From Brugia malayi (Eukaryota > Nematoda > Chromadorea > Rhabditida > Onchocercidae), in NCBI RefSeq assembly GCF_000002995.4, contig NW_025062479.1, positions 13,587,721 to 13,651,720 on the forward strand: a DNA stretch of 64,000 nucleotides, written 5' to 3'. A model generated the notes under the pieces. The model was not told the origin of the DNA. It worked only from the letters and a program-made list of their open reading frames with translations, and ran no database searches. Below are positions 1-13,806 of this stretch, piece after piece. Numbering within the stretch: position 1 is the first letter of the stretch; every line of letters begins with the position of its first letter. A program made the position numbers and the translations under genes.

Positions 1-712
1 TAGAACTATTTTAATTATTAAATAATTCATTTCATGTAATTATTTTCAACTTAGTTCTTTAAAAACTATCCTCACTTATTTTCTGTTGATCTAATAAATG
101 TCACTAGAAAGAATTCAAATGACAAAGTTTGAAGGAATTTTTCCAATATCAAATTTAAATTTTAATTGTTATTAATTATTGTTAAACAATAATTAAATGA
201 ACTGCTAATCAGTATGAAATAAAGTCTATGAGAAAAAAATTAACACATTTACTTTTAAGCAAACACACATAGAAAATGGAAAGGTAATTATGATTAGAAT
301 CCATGAAAGCACTAGAAGTGCATAACCAAATATGGTACCAATCGTTTCATAATCCGGTGGTACATCCTGAAATCCATTTTAATAGTATTACGGAAAAGGA
401 GAAGTAAACAGTTAGATATTGTTAAAAAGAAAATTTCGAAAGTTTTCATTTATTCTGAAAAACCAATAACATATCCTAAGATTATCATTGGTTGTGATTA
501 AAAGCATTTTTTTGGGATCTAATAAAAGGTACACCGTAACATTGCATAATACTGCTTATTATAATATCTAGAGAAAGAGAAAAGAAATTAAAAAAATTTA
601 CACTTACCTGATTAGAAGAAGGTGTTACCCATTGTGGGTCCGTCCGGGCATTTTTTGAAGACATCGACCCGTTGGAACCCAATTTCGTTTTAATGTAGGA
701 TTTTTATCCGTT
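1..712 (-). CDS. unc-1: Stomatin-family membrane protein UNC-1, 5' part only
   Basis: Two coding exons are visible: 608-664 (19 codons from ATG at 664) and 253-366 (38 codons), joined in phase 0. The 57 residues begin MSSKNARTDPQWVTPSSNQ and continue through DVPPDYETIGTIFGYALL into a hydrophobic segment ending FPFSMCVCLK. From memory this is almost the C. elegans UNC-1 N-terminus, followed by the stomatin membrane hairpin. The PHB/SPFH domain lies beyond the left edge, after a donor at 251-252. An AG at 713-714 leaves a 48-base leader with an in-frame TAA before the ATG, so 664 is the likely start and 713 a likely trans-splice site. UNC-1 is a plasma-membrane scaffold that in C. elegans muscle and neurons regulates the innexin UNC-9 and affects locomotion and volatile anaesthetic response. 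The missing 3' part prevents any statement on completeness. Confidence 0.9.
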
Positions 713-2810
713 CTAAAAAATTTAAAAATAATTAATATATTGCAACAAATACATAAAATGATAACATTATTGCAATAAATAATTGAAAAATTCAAAAGCA
801 AAAGATCAATAAATAATTAATGATTATAAAGCGCAAAATAATTACACAGCAGTGAAATAAACTAAGCATATGAAAAGCCTAAAGAATTCAAAATTTATAT
901 GAATTAGGCATTATTTTATTAAATTTTTGAATTTTCTAACCGCATGATTGATTGATTGAAATGAAATTTACAAAAACTGTACACTAAATAAAAATAAGTC
1001 TATATTATTAGATTTTAACCGTTATTAAATCAAACTATAGTAATAATTTCTCTAGCATATTAGAATAAAAAAAAAAAAAAAACTATTTAAGACCTAAAAT
1101 TTTTTGTAAACCAATTTAACTCATAATTAATCCTTAATATACACATAATTTTACGTTATATTAACAATACCGAATATAAATTGCTAACTTTATAAGTTAT
1201 TATAAACTATCAACAAATTAATAAAATAAAAGTTAATGAATTAATTAATCCATATGGCTGTTAGGCAATCTATTATTATAAAAAATAAATTCTTAAATTA
1301 TATTATAATGAAGAAGAATTATCTTTTTATATTCCTTTTTTAATTTTCATTTTTATCAATTCAAAAATTACCATAAATAATTAATCCTTACTATACACAT
1401 AATTAATTCATAATTAAAACCGACAAGCTAAATGTAAAAAGTAAATTATTAAAAAAAAAAGAACTTTTTTAACGAATGGAAATAATTTCTCTTTTATGAT
1501 AATAAAGTTATCTCGATTTTCAAATAAATTTTTATTATGTATGTGAAATTTTAAATTCAAAAAAAAAAAATACATTTTAACGTTTCATATTCAAATATAG
1601 TTTGCCGAACATATTTTTCATTATGGATTAAAAAACGTAGCAGCTAACATTTGAAGATAAATTTAACATTTTATTTAAAAAGGAGAAAAAAAGCTAAATG
1701 AATAAACAAATAAACAAGCATTTAAGTTTGACATTAAAATATTCACCATTTTAATGATATATTTATTTGCTGTGAGTTTAATAACATATATAATTACGAT
1801 ATTTTGAATAACATTTAAATAAAAATAATGGATGAATATTTTTTGAAAAATATTCACTAATAAAACAACAACATAAAATTAATGAATACTAATAATTAAT
1901 TAATTCAATAATAAAATCAAAGCTAATAATTAGCAAAAATTAAAAGAATCAAAATTAAACGAGAAAGAAGTTTAATAATATTTTGTATATTTTATAATGA
2001 TAATTAAACAAATTTTGAAAGAAGAAGTCAAAATAACGAATGATGGTATTATGTTTACACTTATATATGCATATAAAGAGATAGGAAAAGCCTTTAAAAG
2101 CTCCTCCTAAAATCAATCAAATTATTTTTAGATTCTCTTTGGCATTTTAGCGCTTAGCTAAAATATACTACGAAGAAAATTATTTCGTAAGTCATGTTGA
2201 GATGAATGATATCAAATTGAAATTTGACAAAATGGAAAAAAAAAGTGAAAAAAAGACAAATGCGAATAAGCATATACTCTTAAATTTTCATCCTTGTTAA
2301 ATTAAAAAAAAAGATGAAAAAAAAATGTAAATAAATAAATAAATGAAATTATTTATTTTTGAATAACTGAAGAAAAACGGAAAAGAAAAAAAAAATAAAA
2401 ATGACATACTAAAAACATGATTTTGCAAGGAAAAAAGGAAACAAAAACAATTAAAATTGAATAAAGTTAAAACAAAAAAGAAGGAATAATTTAAACCTTA
2501 GAAAGAAAAGAAAGAAAAGTTGTAGATTTAGAAATATACTTTTTTAAATTTAATCAATAAATAAAATGCATAAATAATATATTTTTGTTTTATTAATCTA
2601 AGACTTGTCACTTTTTTCTTTGAAAATTTTACTGAAATCATTTATTAAATGTTAACTCTAGGTATATATATATATAACTTATCACAGTAAAACTAAAAGT
2701 AATGAAAAAAAAAAGTGAATGAAATTTGAGAATATACTACTTTTAGGTAGGAGAAAAGAATTTTAACATTACTTCATCAATACTAAATGTATAAATGAAT
2801 TTAGTCAGAA

Positions 2811-3045
2811 GGGGGGAGAGGAAGAAGAGAGGAAGGGGAAGGAAGAAGAGAGGAAGAAGAAAAGACGAAGAAATAAATATAAGGCCGTGGCGATATTTTC
2901 CTATTTCCGCCAATCCTTTCAAAAAGCCTTTTTGTGAGGAAAGCTTCATTTTTCATCGATTTCATGAAATTTGATTAAATGGAACAATGAAAGGGGAGAG
3001 AGAGAGGGAGAGGGAAAGGGAAAGGCAGAGAGGGAGAGAAAGATG
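2811..3045. repeat. Two polypurine GA/GGA tracts
   Basis: G-rich purine runs at about 2811-2873 and 2991-3045 consist of interrupted GAGA and GGAA units. A similar but shorter tract lies at about 3357-3398. They are simple-sequence repeats that give rise to spurious proline/leucine/phenylalanine-rich reading frames on the opposite strand. Confidence 0.7.
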
Positions 3046-6000
3046 GAAAAAAAGAAAGATATGCTTTATGATGAGGTGAAAATTGAAATAAATATACAAA
3101 TCATACATGTTATATTATGATGTAGCGATAAAATAAACAGAAATAAATAAATAAACAAGTAAATAAATTGATAAATAAAAATTTTTAAATCCAAAGAAAG
3201 AGAAAAAATATTTAATAAATCAAAATTATAAGTTTATATTTTATTAAAAAATTTGGCAAAAAATTTTTTTAAATGATAGCCTGATTGAATACAAAATTAA
3301 CTGCATTATCATATGCATAAAACATGTGGAAATACTAAAATAGAGGTAAAAAGAAAAGGGAGGGGAGAGAGAGGCGGCACAAGAGAGAGAGAGTGAAGAA
3401 AATAATTTAAATCGAATTTACACTGAAAAGGATAAAGTGATTGCATGATGTTTTATTTTTTCGCTTTTTTTTTATGAAATACATTTTCAGCAATTCTTAA
3501 TTACCTTTACTGTTGGTTTTTCTCTTTTATTTTGATTAATTATTAGTTTACACTAGCATAATAATTGATATAATTGTGTTAATCAGATGATTATTTATTC
3601 TTATTAATTAAAATACATCATTAAAACACTTCACATCAGCTAAATGAATCATTTTTAATAGTTTAAATTAATTACAACAGATAATAATTCATTTCATACG
3701 TAAGCAATAAACATTGCATTTCTTTATCAGTACAATGATAAAATTTGAAATATATCATCACCTTATCAATAATGTAGTATATTATCATATCATAAAAATA
3801 ACTTCTCACACAAAAAAAAGAAAATTATGACAAAATATTTAAATGAAATAACAAAATTCATTATAAAAATTTAATCAGCAACAACTTTTTTTACGATTAA
3901 ATTAATACGTTTTTTTCGGTAAGATTTTGTATACAAATTTCCCATTTTTTTTTTTTTTGCAAAAAAAATTTCACTGTTTTTTTAATTTTAATTCTAAAAC
4001 TATTTTTAATTTTATCTTTTTTTATTGATGGTATTCATTATATATTTTTTTCTTGAAAATTTCTGCCATATTTTTTTAATACAAGTTGAATTTTAACGTT
4101 TAATATATAAAACTTTGTTTATTTTTAGAATAGAAAATAAAAGTAAGAATCATGTTATTCTGATCTGCAATATTTGTTGCAATTTTATTTCTTATTATAT
4201 CATCGAAAATGATAATCAACTAGAAAGTATCATCATAAAAATAGGTGTTACATCTTGAAGTATCAGTAATTCAACTCTTTCATATTTATTTAAATGATTA
4301 TTTTAGATAATATAGCTGTCGGAACAAAAATACAGATAGAGCGAAGAAGGATGTATGAATTCATAATTGCAATTCGATTGAAATTACACTGAATTGAAAT
4401 TAAAATTGAACTGAAAAAAAGCATACATCAAAATGGAATTAAAAGTGAAGATTAGTTAGAAAAAAGAAATGTGAAATCTTAATACAGAAGGTAAACAAGT
4501 TTGAATTATTCTTGTAAATTCGAAGTTTTCGTTCAAAATTTATATATTTAATATTTGGAATTACATATTTAAGGATTTTCAAATTAAATTTCTTATTAAG
4601 ACAAGCATTAATAATAAGAATAATCTTTTATAAAAATTAATAGTCAGAATAATATTTTATAAAAGTTTGTGGAAATTTTCGAAAATATATAATTTAATAA
4701 ATAGTGGAAAAAAAAAAAAGGAGTGTGACAATTGCAAATGAAATTTCCACTCGTTGCATATATAAATATATTTTAATGAAAAAAAAAAAAAAAAATCAAT
4801 TTTGCAAAACAATTTTTCACTCATCCACTCACTCACTCTTTCTTTCTTTGCTTTTTTAGATAAATTTATTTTAAAACCATAGTTTGTTCTACAAAATTGT
4901 AAAACTTCACAAAATCTTCCCCTCTTCTTGTTTGTGTACACGAAATTATAACAAAATGACATATTGGAAGTGGAAAAAAATATAATTGAAAAGAAAAAAA
5001 AAAAATGATAATTTGACTGACTTTCTGCATAAAAGCGTTTCACTATCATTAGCAAATGTTAATTGTTTTAATTTAAAATGTTGATATTTTTTTAAATTTT
5101 GTGAAGTGTTGTAGTGTCCAAACAAAAATACAAATTTTTGAATACATTCGTGTTTTATAATTCTTTTGTGAAGAAAGGAAAAAAGGATTTTGTTGATGGA
5201 AGGAAAAATTGTATGAAAAATAAACAGGAAAGAAGGAGAGAGCGAGAGAGAGAGAAAAAAAAAGAGAGAGAGGAAGTAAGAAATGATGGAAAACATCATT
5301 TTGCATGAAAAAAATTATAATCAATTTTTCTTGGCAAATTTTTGAGAAGTTTCAATTGAGCAAAAATTGTTAAAGGAAAAAGTGGAAAAAAAAAAATGAA
5401 AATCTTGGCTTAACCCCGATATGATGAATGGAAGAGAAAAAGAAAATGTACCTTTGCATTAAACTAAATTTATTTTTTTCAAAACTTTCTTTAAAGTTTT
5501 TTTTTTTTACTTTTCTAAGTCACAGTTCCTTCTTTATTGCATCTTTTTTACGCTCCAAAATGAGTGATTTTATTTTACTTGAAACATTTTGAAAAGTGGT
5601 GAACAACTTTTGCGCCCTTCATCTTCCTTTCTTTGTTCCTTATTTGTTTTATTAATTAATTAATTTACTAACATTTTTTCTTCAGAAATTAGTTTCTTTA
5701 TACAATGATCATTTTATCGATATTATTTTTATTTTTTTTTATTTTTTTTTTTAAAGAAGCATTTTGATTTTAAGTATATTTATGCAATGATGAAGGCACT
5801 AACAATTACTATTCGAAGGATTTTACTATTTTCATTATATTAAATTATATTAAAGCAACATTTTTTTTCCTAATTTCAATATCATTTAATTTTCAAGCAA
5901 TTCTTTTTCGTTTTCTTTCAAGTTTCATTCTAGCTTTATTTTTCACTTTTTATAATTTATTTTCTCCTTTTTTCTTCAATTTTTTTTTACCACTTTTTGC

Positions 6001-7460
6001 AAACTAGTTTGTTAAACTGAAACACTTAATTCATTAACATATTAAAATAAAGTTATAATTAATTTCATTGGAAAATTAGTTCAAAAATTAATTAGATAAG
6101 ACTAATGGTAAGTTCTCCTAGTGATATTATAAATTGAAGTAATCTGGAAATAAATTAGCAAAATATTCTCGATTTCTTCTAGAAGAAAAAACAGTTACAA
6201 AAAAAAAAAAAAAAAAAAAAAAAAAACAATTTGAAATATGAAATGAAGATTGAACTAAAGTTTCATTTCAAAACCATTTGATTATACGTTTTTGAAGAAA
6301 ATTTGACTTATAATTAAAAATTTTTTTTTCACTAAAATATGCAATTTTATTTTACAATTTAACGCATAATACTTTTAATTAACTGAAAAAATTCTCCTAA
6401 ATTCATAGTAAGAACTTAATTTAGCCAATTAAAAGTATTACAGATTACACAGCTAATTAATAAAACTAACTGTAAGTGGCAAATATGAGATATTGTACGT
6501 AATATAAATTCACTTTCTTTTTCATCTTGTCCAATTTAATTTAAACATTGACAATTGAATAAAATATATTTCAAAAAATTTATATCAGATGCTCAATCTT
6601 TTTTAACTATTCAATTTTGCTAAACGGCTAAAATTTCCAAACGTCTTCATAATTTGAAATAAAATAAAGCATAAGAAATCTTTTTTTTTTTTTGTATAAT
6701 AATTAAAAAAAAAAAAAAAATTACACAATAATGATATATTCCATTTAATAAATTATTCCAAATTTCTTCATAATTTTCTTTTTCTTTTTTTAATCAAGTA
6801 AAAAATAGCAACAAAAGGATTTTAAGATATGAAGAAAAAGGAAAGAAAGCAAAAACAAAACTGTTTGATCTTTTCAAATGATAATTCTTTTCTCCCTTCT
6901 CTCTCTCTTTCTCACTCTCTCTTCTCTTCTCTTCAACAACAAATATTTTAAATTTGTATTCTTTTTTTTCCTTTCTTTCTTTTTTTTTTACTTTTAAATA
7001 TTCATAGAAAAAAGCCAGAAAATAAGGTAAAAAAAAAACAAAAGAAATAAAGAAATTCTTTCAAGAAAAAAAGAGAGAAAAAGTAGAAATTTTGAAAATT
7101 GTTTATGAAAAAAAGAAGGTAATAAAAAGAGGAAGAATAAAAATGATAGGAAAGGGATAAATAAACAAATAAATAAACAAGTAAAAAGAAAAGATAATAA
7201 AGGAGGAAAAAAATAAAATAAAGAATAAGGAGGAAAAAGAGGAAAGAGAAATGATTTGTGTAAAATGAATTTATTAATCGAAAACCGAAATAAATCAAAG
7301 AATATAATAGTTTTCATAAGTTTTGCTATAGTTGAATAAAATTCTCTTAGCATTTCATCCATGGAATGGAATTTGCTGATTGATAGTAAACAAGTTTTAA
7401 TCTAAAGATTTGAAAAGATAGACTGAAACAGACGAGCAAGAAGGTGGTAAGAGTAGGAAG

Positions 7461-7483
7461 AGTTAGTTAGTTAGTTAGTTAGA
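7461..7483. repeat. (AGTT)n microsatellite
   Basis: Five consecutive AGTT units lie in the spacer left of the BTB gene. Nothing else is notable around them. Confidence 0.7.
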
Positions 7484-9306
7484 AGTGAAAAGTGATAAAA
7501 ATTGAAGGGAAAGATATAATTTCATAATTATTTGTGCTAAATAAATTTGTTAAATTTATAGGCGGCTATTTGAAAAAAAAAAATTTTTGTTCAATATTGC
7601 TCTAACTTTTATGCTAGATTTAGTTTTGCTATAAACTAAAGAATTATTAAGTTATGGAAATTAGCATAGCTAACAACTTTAATCAGTCAAAAATGATATG
7701 GGTAAATTAAACTGATAATATGTTTATTACATCTGAAATATAGTAAATTAAATTGATAATGAGTATAATAATGTTTAGCAAAAGTGATTAGTTAGTGGTT
7801 AAATTAAAATTTTCTCCCATTAACCTCTTTCTTCATTTCGCTGCTTGTTTGCTTCATTGAATTAATAAAATAATAAAATTTGAAACTATTAAAATGAAAT
7901 CAAAGGTGTATAAATTGGGAAAAAGAGAGAGAGAAAGAGGTAGAAGTGAAATACTACTGACAATAACATTTAACAAAATGATCAAATGAAATAAAATATG
8001 CAATAAAATAATTATTTTTTAATTTTAACACTTCATACATTTTAATCATTGATTGATAGCGATTAAATACTTTGCAATATTTAACTGTTTGCTGTGATAT
8101 TTTGCACCCAATAATTAATTGAATTTGAAGATCGAAGAAATTAAATTCAAAAATTCTAAGTGCAATAATTTAAAAAAGTGGAAAAATTATTTACGTCAAT
8201 TCTTTCTAATTAGAGACGATTTTTTTTTTCTAGGAAACAAAAGAAAAACTCAAACTTACAAATTTTTTTTTAAAAAAAAAGCAATAAAAATTTTAAAAAT
8301 AGTATGAAGAAAAAGTTTCAACGAAAAAGTTAAAATTTTTGAAAATTTTGGAGAAAAATGAACGACTATTTAAAAAAAAAGTTTTTACTTTTTCACTTTC
8401 TTTCTTGTGATGACAGTGTAAGAAGTCAATTGTTGATAATAAAGAGATATTTAAAAAATATTCCTCTGAATTAATAATTAGAAAACCTATAAATAAATAT
8501 TTGAAAAATATTTGTGATAATTATAGCAAATGGCTAATTTAGAGAGTTAATTAATTGGAAAACGGATTTTGCGATTGTATAATGCTATTAATTAATGCAC
8601 TTTTTCTTCATTACTTCATCGTTTTTCCTTTAATTTTGATAATTATAACTCATTGGAAATTTTTTCCTTTTTTTTTGCATTTTTCATTCAAATTATTGTC
8701 AGATAATACGTCCTAATAAAATTTACAAACAATGAAAAATAAATAAAAGTAAATTTAAATTTATATATCAATAAATAGAATCAATGAAATTTTCTCTTCA
8801 CTTAAAATATGCTAATAATGTGTGTCAATAAAACTTTCCGCAAAAAAAAAAAAAAAAAAATTATTAATAAATTCAAATTAATATATGCAAATAAATGAAT
8901 TAATATAAGTAATAAATATCAAATGATATTAATTAACATTATATATAAATGCAACATAAGGAAACAAATTTTTTCTTTTTCTTTCGAACAAGAAATGAAC
9001 AATTGAGAAAAAAACAATTTTAAAACTTAAACCATTCATAACTGAACTGAAATATAAAGAATAACTCGTCTCGCACAGATACATGTAATACGGCTATTTT
9101 GCAATCAAACAAAGGAAATGAAACTAAACCACTTTTCATTTTTTTTCCGTCTAACTTCCTTTATTCTTCAATTCTATCCCTCTCCCCCCCTCTCTCTCTC
9201 TCTAGAATTTCGATAAGAAAAAAGAGAACACCCCTAAGCTTTCTTAGCAAAATCAATGAATGAGCTTCTAAATGCTTGCTTTAAAGAACCCGTAAAATAT
9301 ATAATA

Positions 9307-9395
9307 TACACATACACACATACATACATACATACATACACACATACACACATACATACATACACACATACATACATATACGCACAAACACACAT
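9307..9395. repeat. (CATA)n/(CACA)n compound microsatellite
   Basis: About 90 bases of alternating CA and TA dinucleotides arranged as CATA, CACA and TACA units, preceded at 9179-9204 by a C-run and CT repeat. It is one of the few non-poly-A simple repeats in the spacer and should be polymorphic in length. Confidence 0.8.
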
Positions 9396-9974
9396 ATATT
9401 AAAGTTGAAATTTCCTACGATGCACATTATGTTGTCTTGCTAAGATAAGCAGTAAAAGTTTGTGAATGGTTGCTCCTTTGTTTTTTTTTTTTTTTGAAAA
9501 TTAGGGTTAAATAATTAGTGAAAAATCAAATAAGACAGGGAAGGAAAGAGAATGTATAAAAGTAAGATTGAGATTATCACTTATCACTTGATTTTGTTAA
9601 TCTCTTTCTCATGTTTATCAATAACAGTGATAGATTATAGCTATCATTAAGGCATTCATGAGAAAAAATAGATGAAATGGAATAAAATGAAAGTCTGAAA
9701 TTATTTGAATTTATTAAAAAATGTAAGTAATAACTCTCTGAAAGAAAACGCAAATGAAATAACTGTTGAGGAGAATAGAATTATGTCATATAAAAAATAA
9801 TAATCGGAAACACTAAGAATGCTTAAATATTCAGTATAGTTATAGTAAAATATAGTAAAATAGCTTAAAATTCACTAATTTGGCAAAGAAAGAAAAAGAC
9901 AAAAAAAAAAAAAAAAAATGATTAAATCGTTTGCCTTAATTTAGTTGCTATTTAAGTTATTGGTAATTTGTCAG

Positions 9975-10005
<31 letters not shown>
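9975..10005. repeat. Poly-A run of 31
   Basis: An uninterrupted run of 31 A is followed by AAAG units. It is among the longest homopolymers here; comparable runs occur at about 6200-6226 (A), 13610-13634 (A), 13904-13930 (A), 29501-29526 (T) and 46788-46816 (T). Lengths of such runs are unreliable in most assemblies. Confidence 0.7.
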
Positions 10006-10019
<14 letters not shown>

Positions 10020-12239
10020 TAATATGAAGATAAAATCTAAAATTCCAGCATTATATTAATTTTCTATTCAATAGTATTATATTTGTTTCAAATTATCACA
10101 ATATCAATTATCATCTATTAATTATTCAATATGACCAGCAATCCAACGCTAACTCTCCGTTAATTTAAATTGATTTTCTGTTCACCTTTGCTTTTACGGT
10201 AATAAATATTATAGCAGAATTTTTACTTCACAATTATATTTTAAGATATAAGTTTTTTTGTCAATTAAATCAATGAAAAATTAAAGAAATATTACATTGA
10301 AATGCTAGTTGAATGAAAAATAAACGGTATCCTTAAACAATTTTTACTTATTTTTAAAAGAAAAATGAATTCCATTTACCAATTAATAGACTGAAAAGTA
10401 ATTTAAACCCTGTAGTTAACACAACTTTTATTTATTTATTAAACAACAAAGATAATAAAAATACGATTTTTAAAATGTTTCTGAAATAATAGAATTAGAA
10501 CTTGCTAGCTTCATAAAACTATTTTAAATGCATTTGACAATTTTTTTTATTTTACACTGCATCTTCATCAGACATACACGATCTTCTGACATCCTCATAA
10601 TGCTGTTTGGACGGCTAAATTAAAAAATCTATTGTAGTTTTATTTTGAAATCGCAATAAAATAGCAAAAAAAAAAAAAGAAAAAAAGTAGTAATTACTAT
10701 TCTTTTCATCAATTAAAAAATATTTTAATTTTGACATTAAAACTAATTTTACTTATTAATTTAAACATTGTAAATATTGAAATCTTACAGCTAATATCAC
10801 TTTTTTAGTATTTCACCAATGAAATTAATTAAAATATGATTTTTTGAAGTTTTTATATAGTTACAAAATTAAAATTCATTAACGTAAATTTGTTTTGAAC
10901 TTACTTGACATTCTAAATACAATCAATTTTGTAAAATTAAGGAATGGCTTACAATAACTGTTGTTTGCAATTTAATTTTGATATAAAAATTTATTCATTG
11001 ACAATTTCACAAATCGTCCAGTTAACATTATCTTTATTTATTTAAACAATGAAATTTTTTTTTAATATGATTTTCTGAAGTGTTCAAAAAGTCACAGTGT
11101 AAAAATTCATTATTTTGAACCTATTTTATACATTCTTTTGCATTACAGCTCAATCAGAAACATAGTCTGCTTGCATGCTGGCAAAACAATTTTATAATTA
11201 GAACAAAACTATGAGAAAAGTTTGCTTTGCAACAATAATAAAATGATACGCATGTTAGCAACGTAGTTTTGATAGTTTCCATGAAAAAAAAAAATTCTAT
11301 TAAAAAATGAATGGTTTTTTTTTTTTTTTTTTTTTGCAAATTTTTTTTATTTCATTTCATGTAAGTCCAGCAGATATGAAATGCTAGGTTTAACAGAAGA
11401 AAAAATTTTTAAGTTACAATTAAATACTAAGAAATGAAAAGGCTTAGAGTATAAAATAAGCTTAATCGCGTTGAAAATTGTAATGGAAATGATTATTTTA
11501 TTCCTTATATTAATTATAATTTTTAAAAATTTATTAAAAATAACTAAATTTTAAAATTTCAAAACTCTATGTTATAAATTTCAGTGTTAACAATGTATAT
11601 GCAATACTAAATGACCGTCTGTTCAAATATTGCTTATAACTGCATTACTTCCTTCAAATTATAGTTTGTTTTCTAATTTGACAAAAATTTATTAATGCTG
11701 TGTTCTCTGCTTGTTGCTATAAATCAAACTTTCACTTTTTAATTTGAATCAAAAGTGATGTGAAAGACATTCTCATGAATTGTACAACAATCGAAAAGCT
11801 GTAATATCGCAGATCATATGAAGAGTATTAAATTTTACACCAATTTTATCCTTCAAATATCATCATAATTCTACAGGATGGGAAAAATTTTTCGGATCAC
11901 AATTTTAAGTTTTAACAAAACTGATGAAATTTTGAAAAGTTTAGCAATTTCACTTCATTAAATCCTGTTTGCAATATTCAACTATCTTTCGCATTTCCAA
12001 TTCATATAGAAGGTTATTAAAACATTACTTAATGGTTAAGTACACACAAATTCATTGTTGAACATTTTTTTGCACAAATTTGAATGAATTAAAGATGATA
12101 AATGTAATTTATTGCATTCAAAATATAAGAGTTATTGGCTGTTGTTTTAAATGCATGTTTTATTAGATGTATGCAATAGTTTTTATATAAAAATACAAAT
12201 TTGTCACAGATTTGGGATAAAAAAATGAATCTATTATTT

Positions 12240-12470
12240 TATATCGACGACAATAAGTTATTAGATTAGTTAGCAACTGTCGTAATCATCACAACGGATT
12301 ACTGTATCAGGTTTTCGGAGCATCCAGAACAGTGTCAAAGGAACTGCGACATTAACATTGCTGCCCATGATCTATTACATTAATTATCACTATATAAATG
12401 TTGACACAGTAACCTGTAATCACGGTAATCTGTTACAGTACTTCGTCATAGTGATACAGGAAAATCTATA
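12240..12470. other. Less AT-rich non-coding patch with degenerate repeats
   Basis: This segment is clearly richer in G and C than the surrounding spacer. It holds loosely related blocks: AACGGATTACTGTATCAGG near 12293 and ACGGTAATCTGTTACAGTAC near 12422, plus CACAGTAACCTGTAATC between them. No frame stays open on either strand and no RNA family is recognised. Confidence 0.4.
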
Positions 12471-13806
12471 AATGCATTTTAGAAAATGCTACCTTAAAAT
12501 GCTAATCATCAAATGATAAGTACTGATATTGTTTAATAATGCTTAAATTTTAATCTGTTCTCAGCGCAAAAGTGAATTTTATTTCCTAATTTATGCAGCA
12601 AATGACTTTTAGTTATTTAAACTATTCAGTTGACAAAAATATGAATCTTAAAATGTCAACAAATTAACAAAATTAAAATTCGTTAATATCACCAAATTAT
12701 TATCACTCTATTTCACTTTTTGTTTGATATCACATTTCATTCGATCGCGGGAGGACATGGATAAGTTAACATGGTCAAGTTTTTGGAGATAATTGGTTAG
12801 GAAACTTATCGTACAAATCCACAGAAAGCCATGCTTATTTTCCAAATGGAGTAAATAACAAGAATTTAAAAAAGAAAAAAAAAAAAAAAAAAACATAAAA
12901 CTTGCATTTGATGTACAATTATAAAAATGATAAACATATTTCTGACAGTAAATATTCAAAATGTATGAAGAGAATGAGAATTAGATTTCAGTGAATCTGA
13001 TAAAACAATAAATTATAGTGAATGTATGAAGGAATAGTAAATGAAATTGTAGAAAGCATAAAAACTGGTATAAAACACTGACAAGATTATATTAAGAGAT
13101 ATTAATAAGATGCAAAACAAATGAATTCTTATACATTTCAATCATTTTGTTTCTGAAATGCCTCAAAGTTTCATAAAAGTCATTAAACTTTGTTCAAAAC
13201 TGAAACTCTGAAGTTACAACATCACGACGAATAAATAATATTCATAGGATATTCTTCAGAAGAACATGTAAAAGATTAATATATTTGCAAAAATTTGGAG
13301 ATTCCGATCATACATTCAAAAGAATGTGCAGCAAAAATAAGTTTAGAAACTTAGATATAAAAAAGATTTTACACTTCTGAGATTTTAGGAATTATATACT
13401 TGAATGGGGAACAATGCTAGTGAAATTGAATAATGAATAAGAATATTATATCATAGAGAAATTAACAAATAATTTCCAAAAAAAAAAAAAGAAAACTTTC
13501 ATATAGCACCAAAGTAGCACACAGAATATTTTAAGAGTAAAAGTTTCAAGAGCCAATTAAAATAAAGAATAATACAGATAATATAGGGAGGAAAATTTTA
13601 AATTCTACAAAAAAAAAAAAAAAAAAAAAAAAAACTGGAAAAGAACATGAGATATTTTGCATTTGAAATGAAATGTGACGATTTTGATTATAATTGAAAC
13701 TTCAGAAACATATATTCCATAACTAACAGATATGGGCATAAATTTTAAAGGATATATTTTAAGCAATAAACTTTTTAACATGATTAAATGCTTTGGGAAA
13801 ATTTTC

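Larger units (their letters stand above)
713..13806. other. Large AT-rich intergenic region
   Basis: No exon with convincing codon structure, no tRNA and no transposon ORF is visible on either strand. The stretch is dominated by poly-A/T runs, polypurine and polypyrimidine tracts and microsatellites. A slightly less AT-rich patch at 12240-12470 and an 83-codon reverse frame at 12708-12959 are the only places that depart from the background, and neither resembles a known gene. Because the next gene to the right is also on the minus strand, part of 713-2500 is expected to hold the unc-1 promoter, but I see no motif I can defend. Confidence 0.6.

Noticed and set aside
4657..5324. Several overlapping Phe/Ser/Leu-rich frames and a plus-strand Arg/Glu-rich frame
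   Set aside because: All derive from poly-T and GA/CT tracts; overlapping frames on both strands of one purine tract are a composition artefact.
6994..7362. 122-codon minus-strand Phe/Leu-rich frame resembling a membrane protein
   Set aside because: The sequence is an A/G-rich tract whose reverse complement encodes Phe, Leu and Ser in any frame; two frames are open at once.
12708..12959. 83-codon minus-strand frame downstream of the BTB gene
   Set aside because: It starts in a poly-A tract, shows no domain, and the BTB gene already has a well-supported terminal exon.
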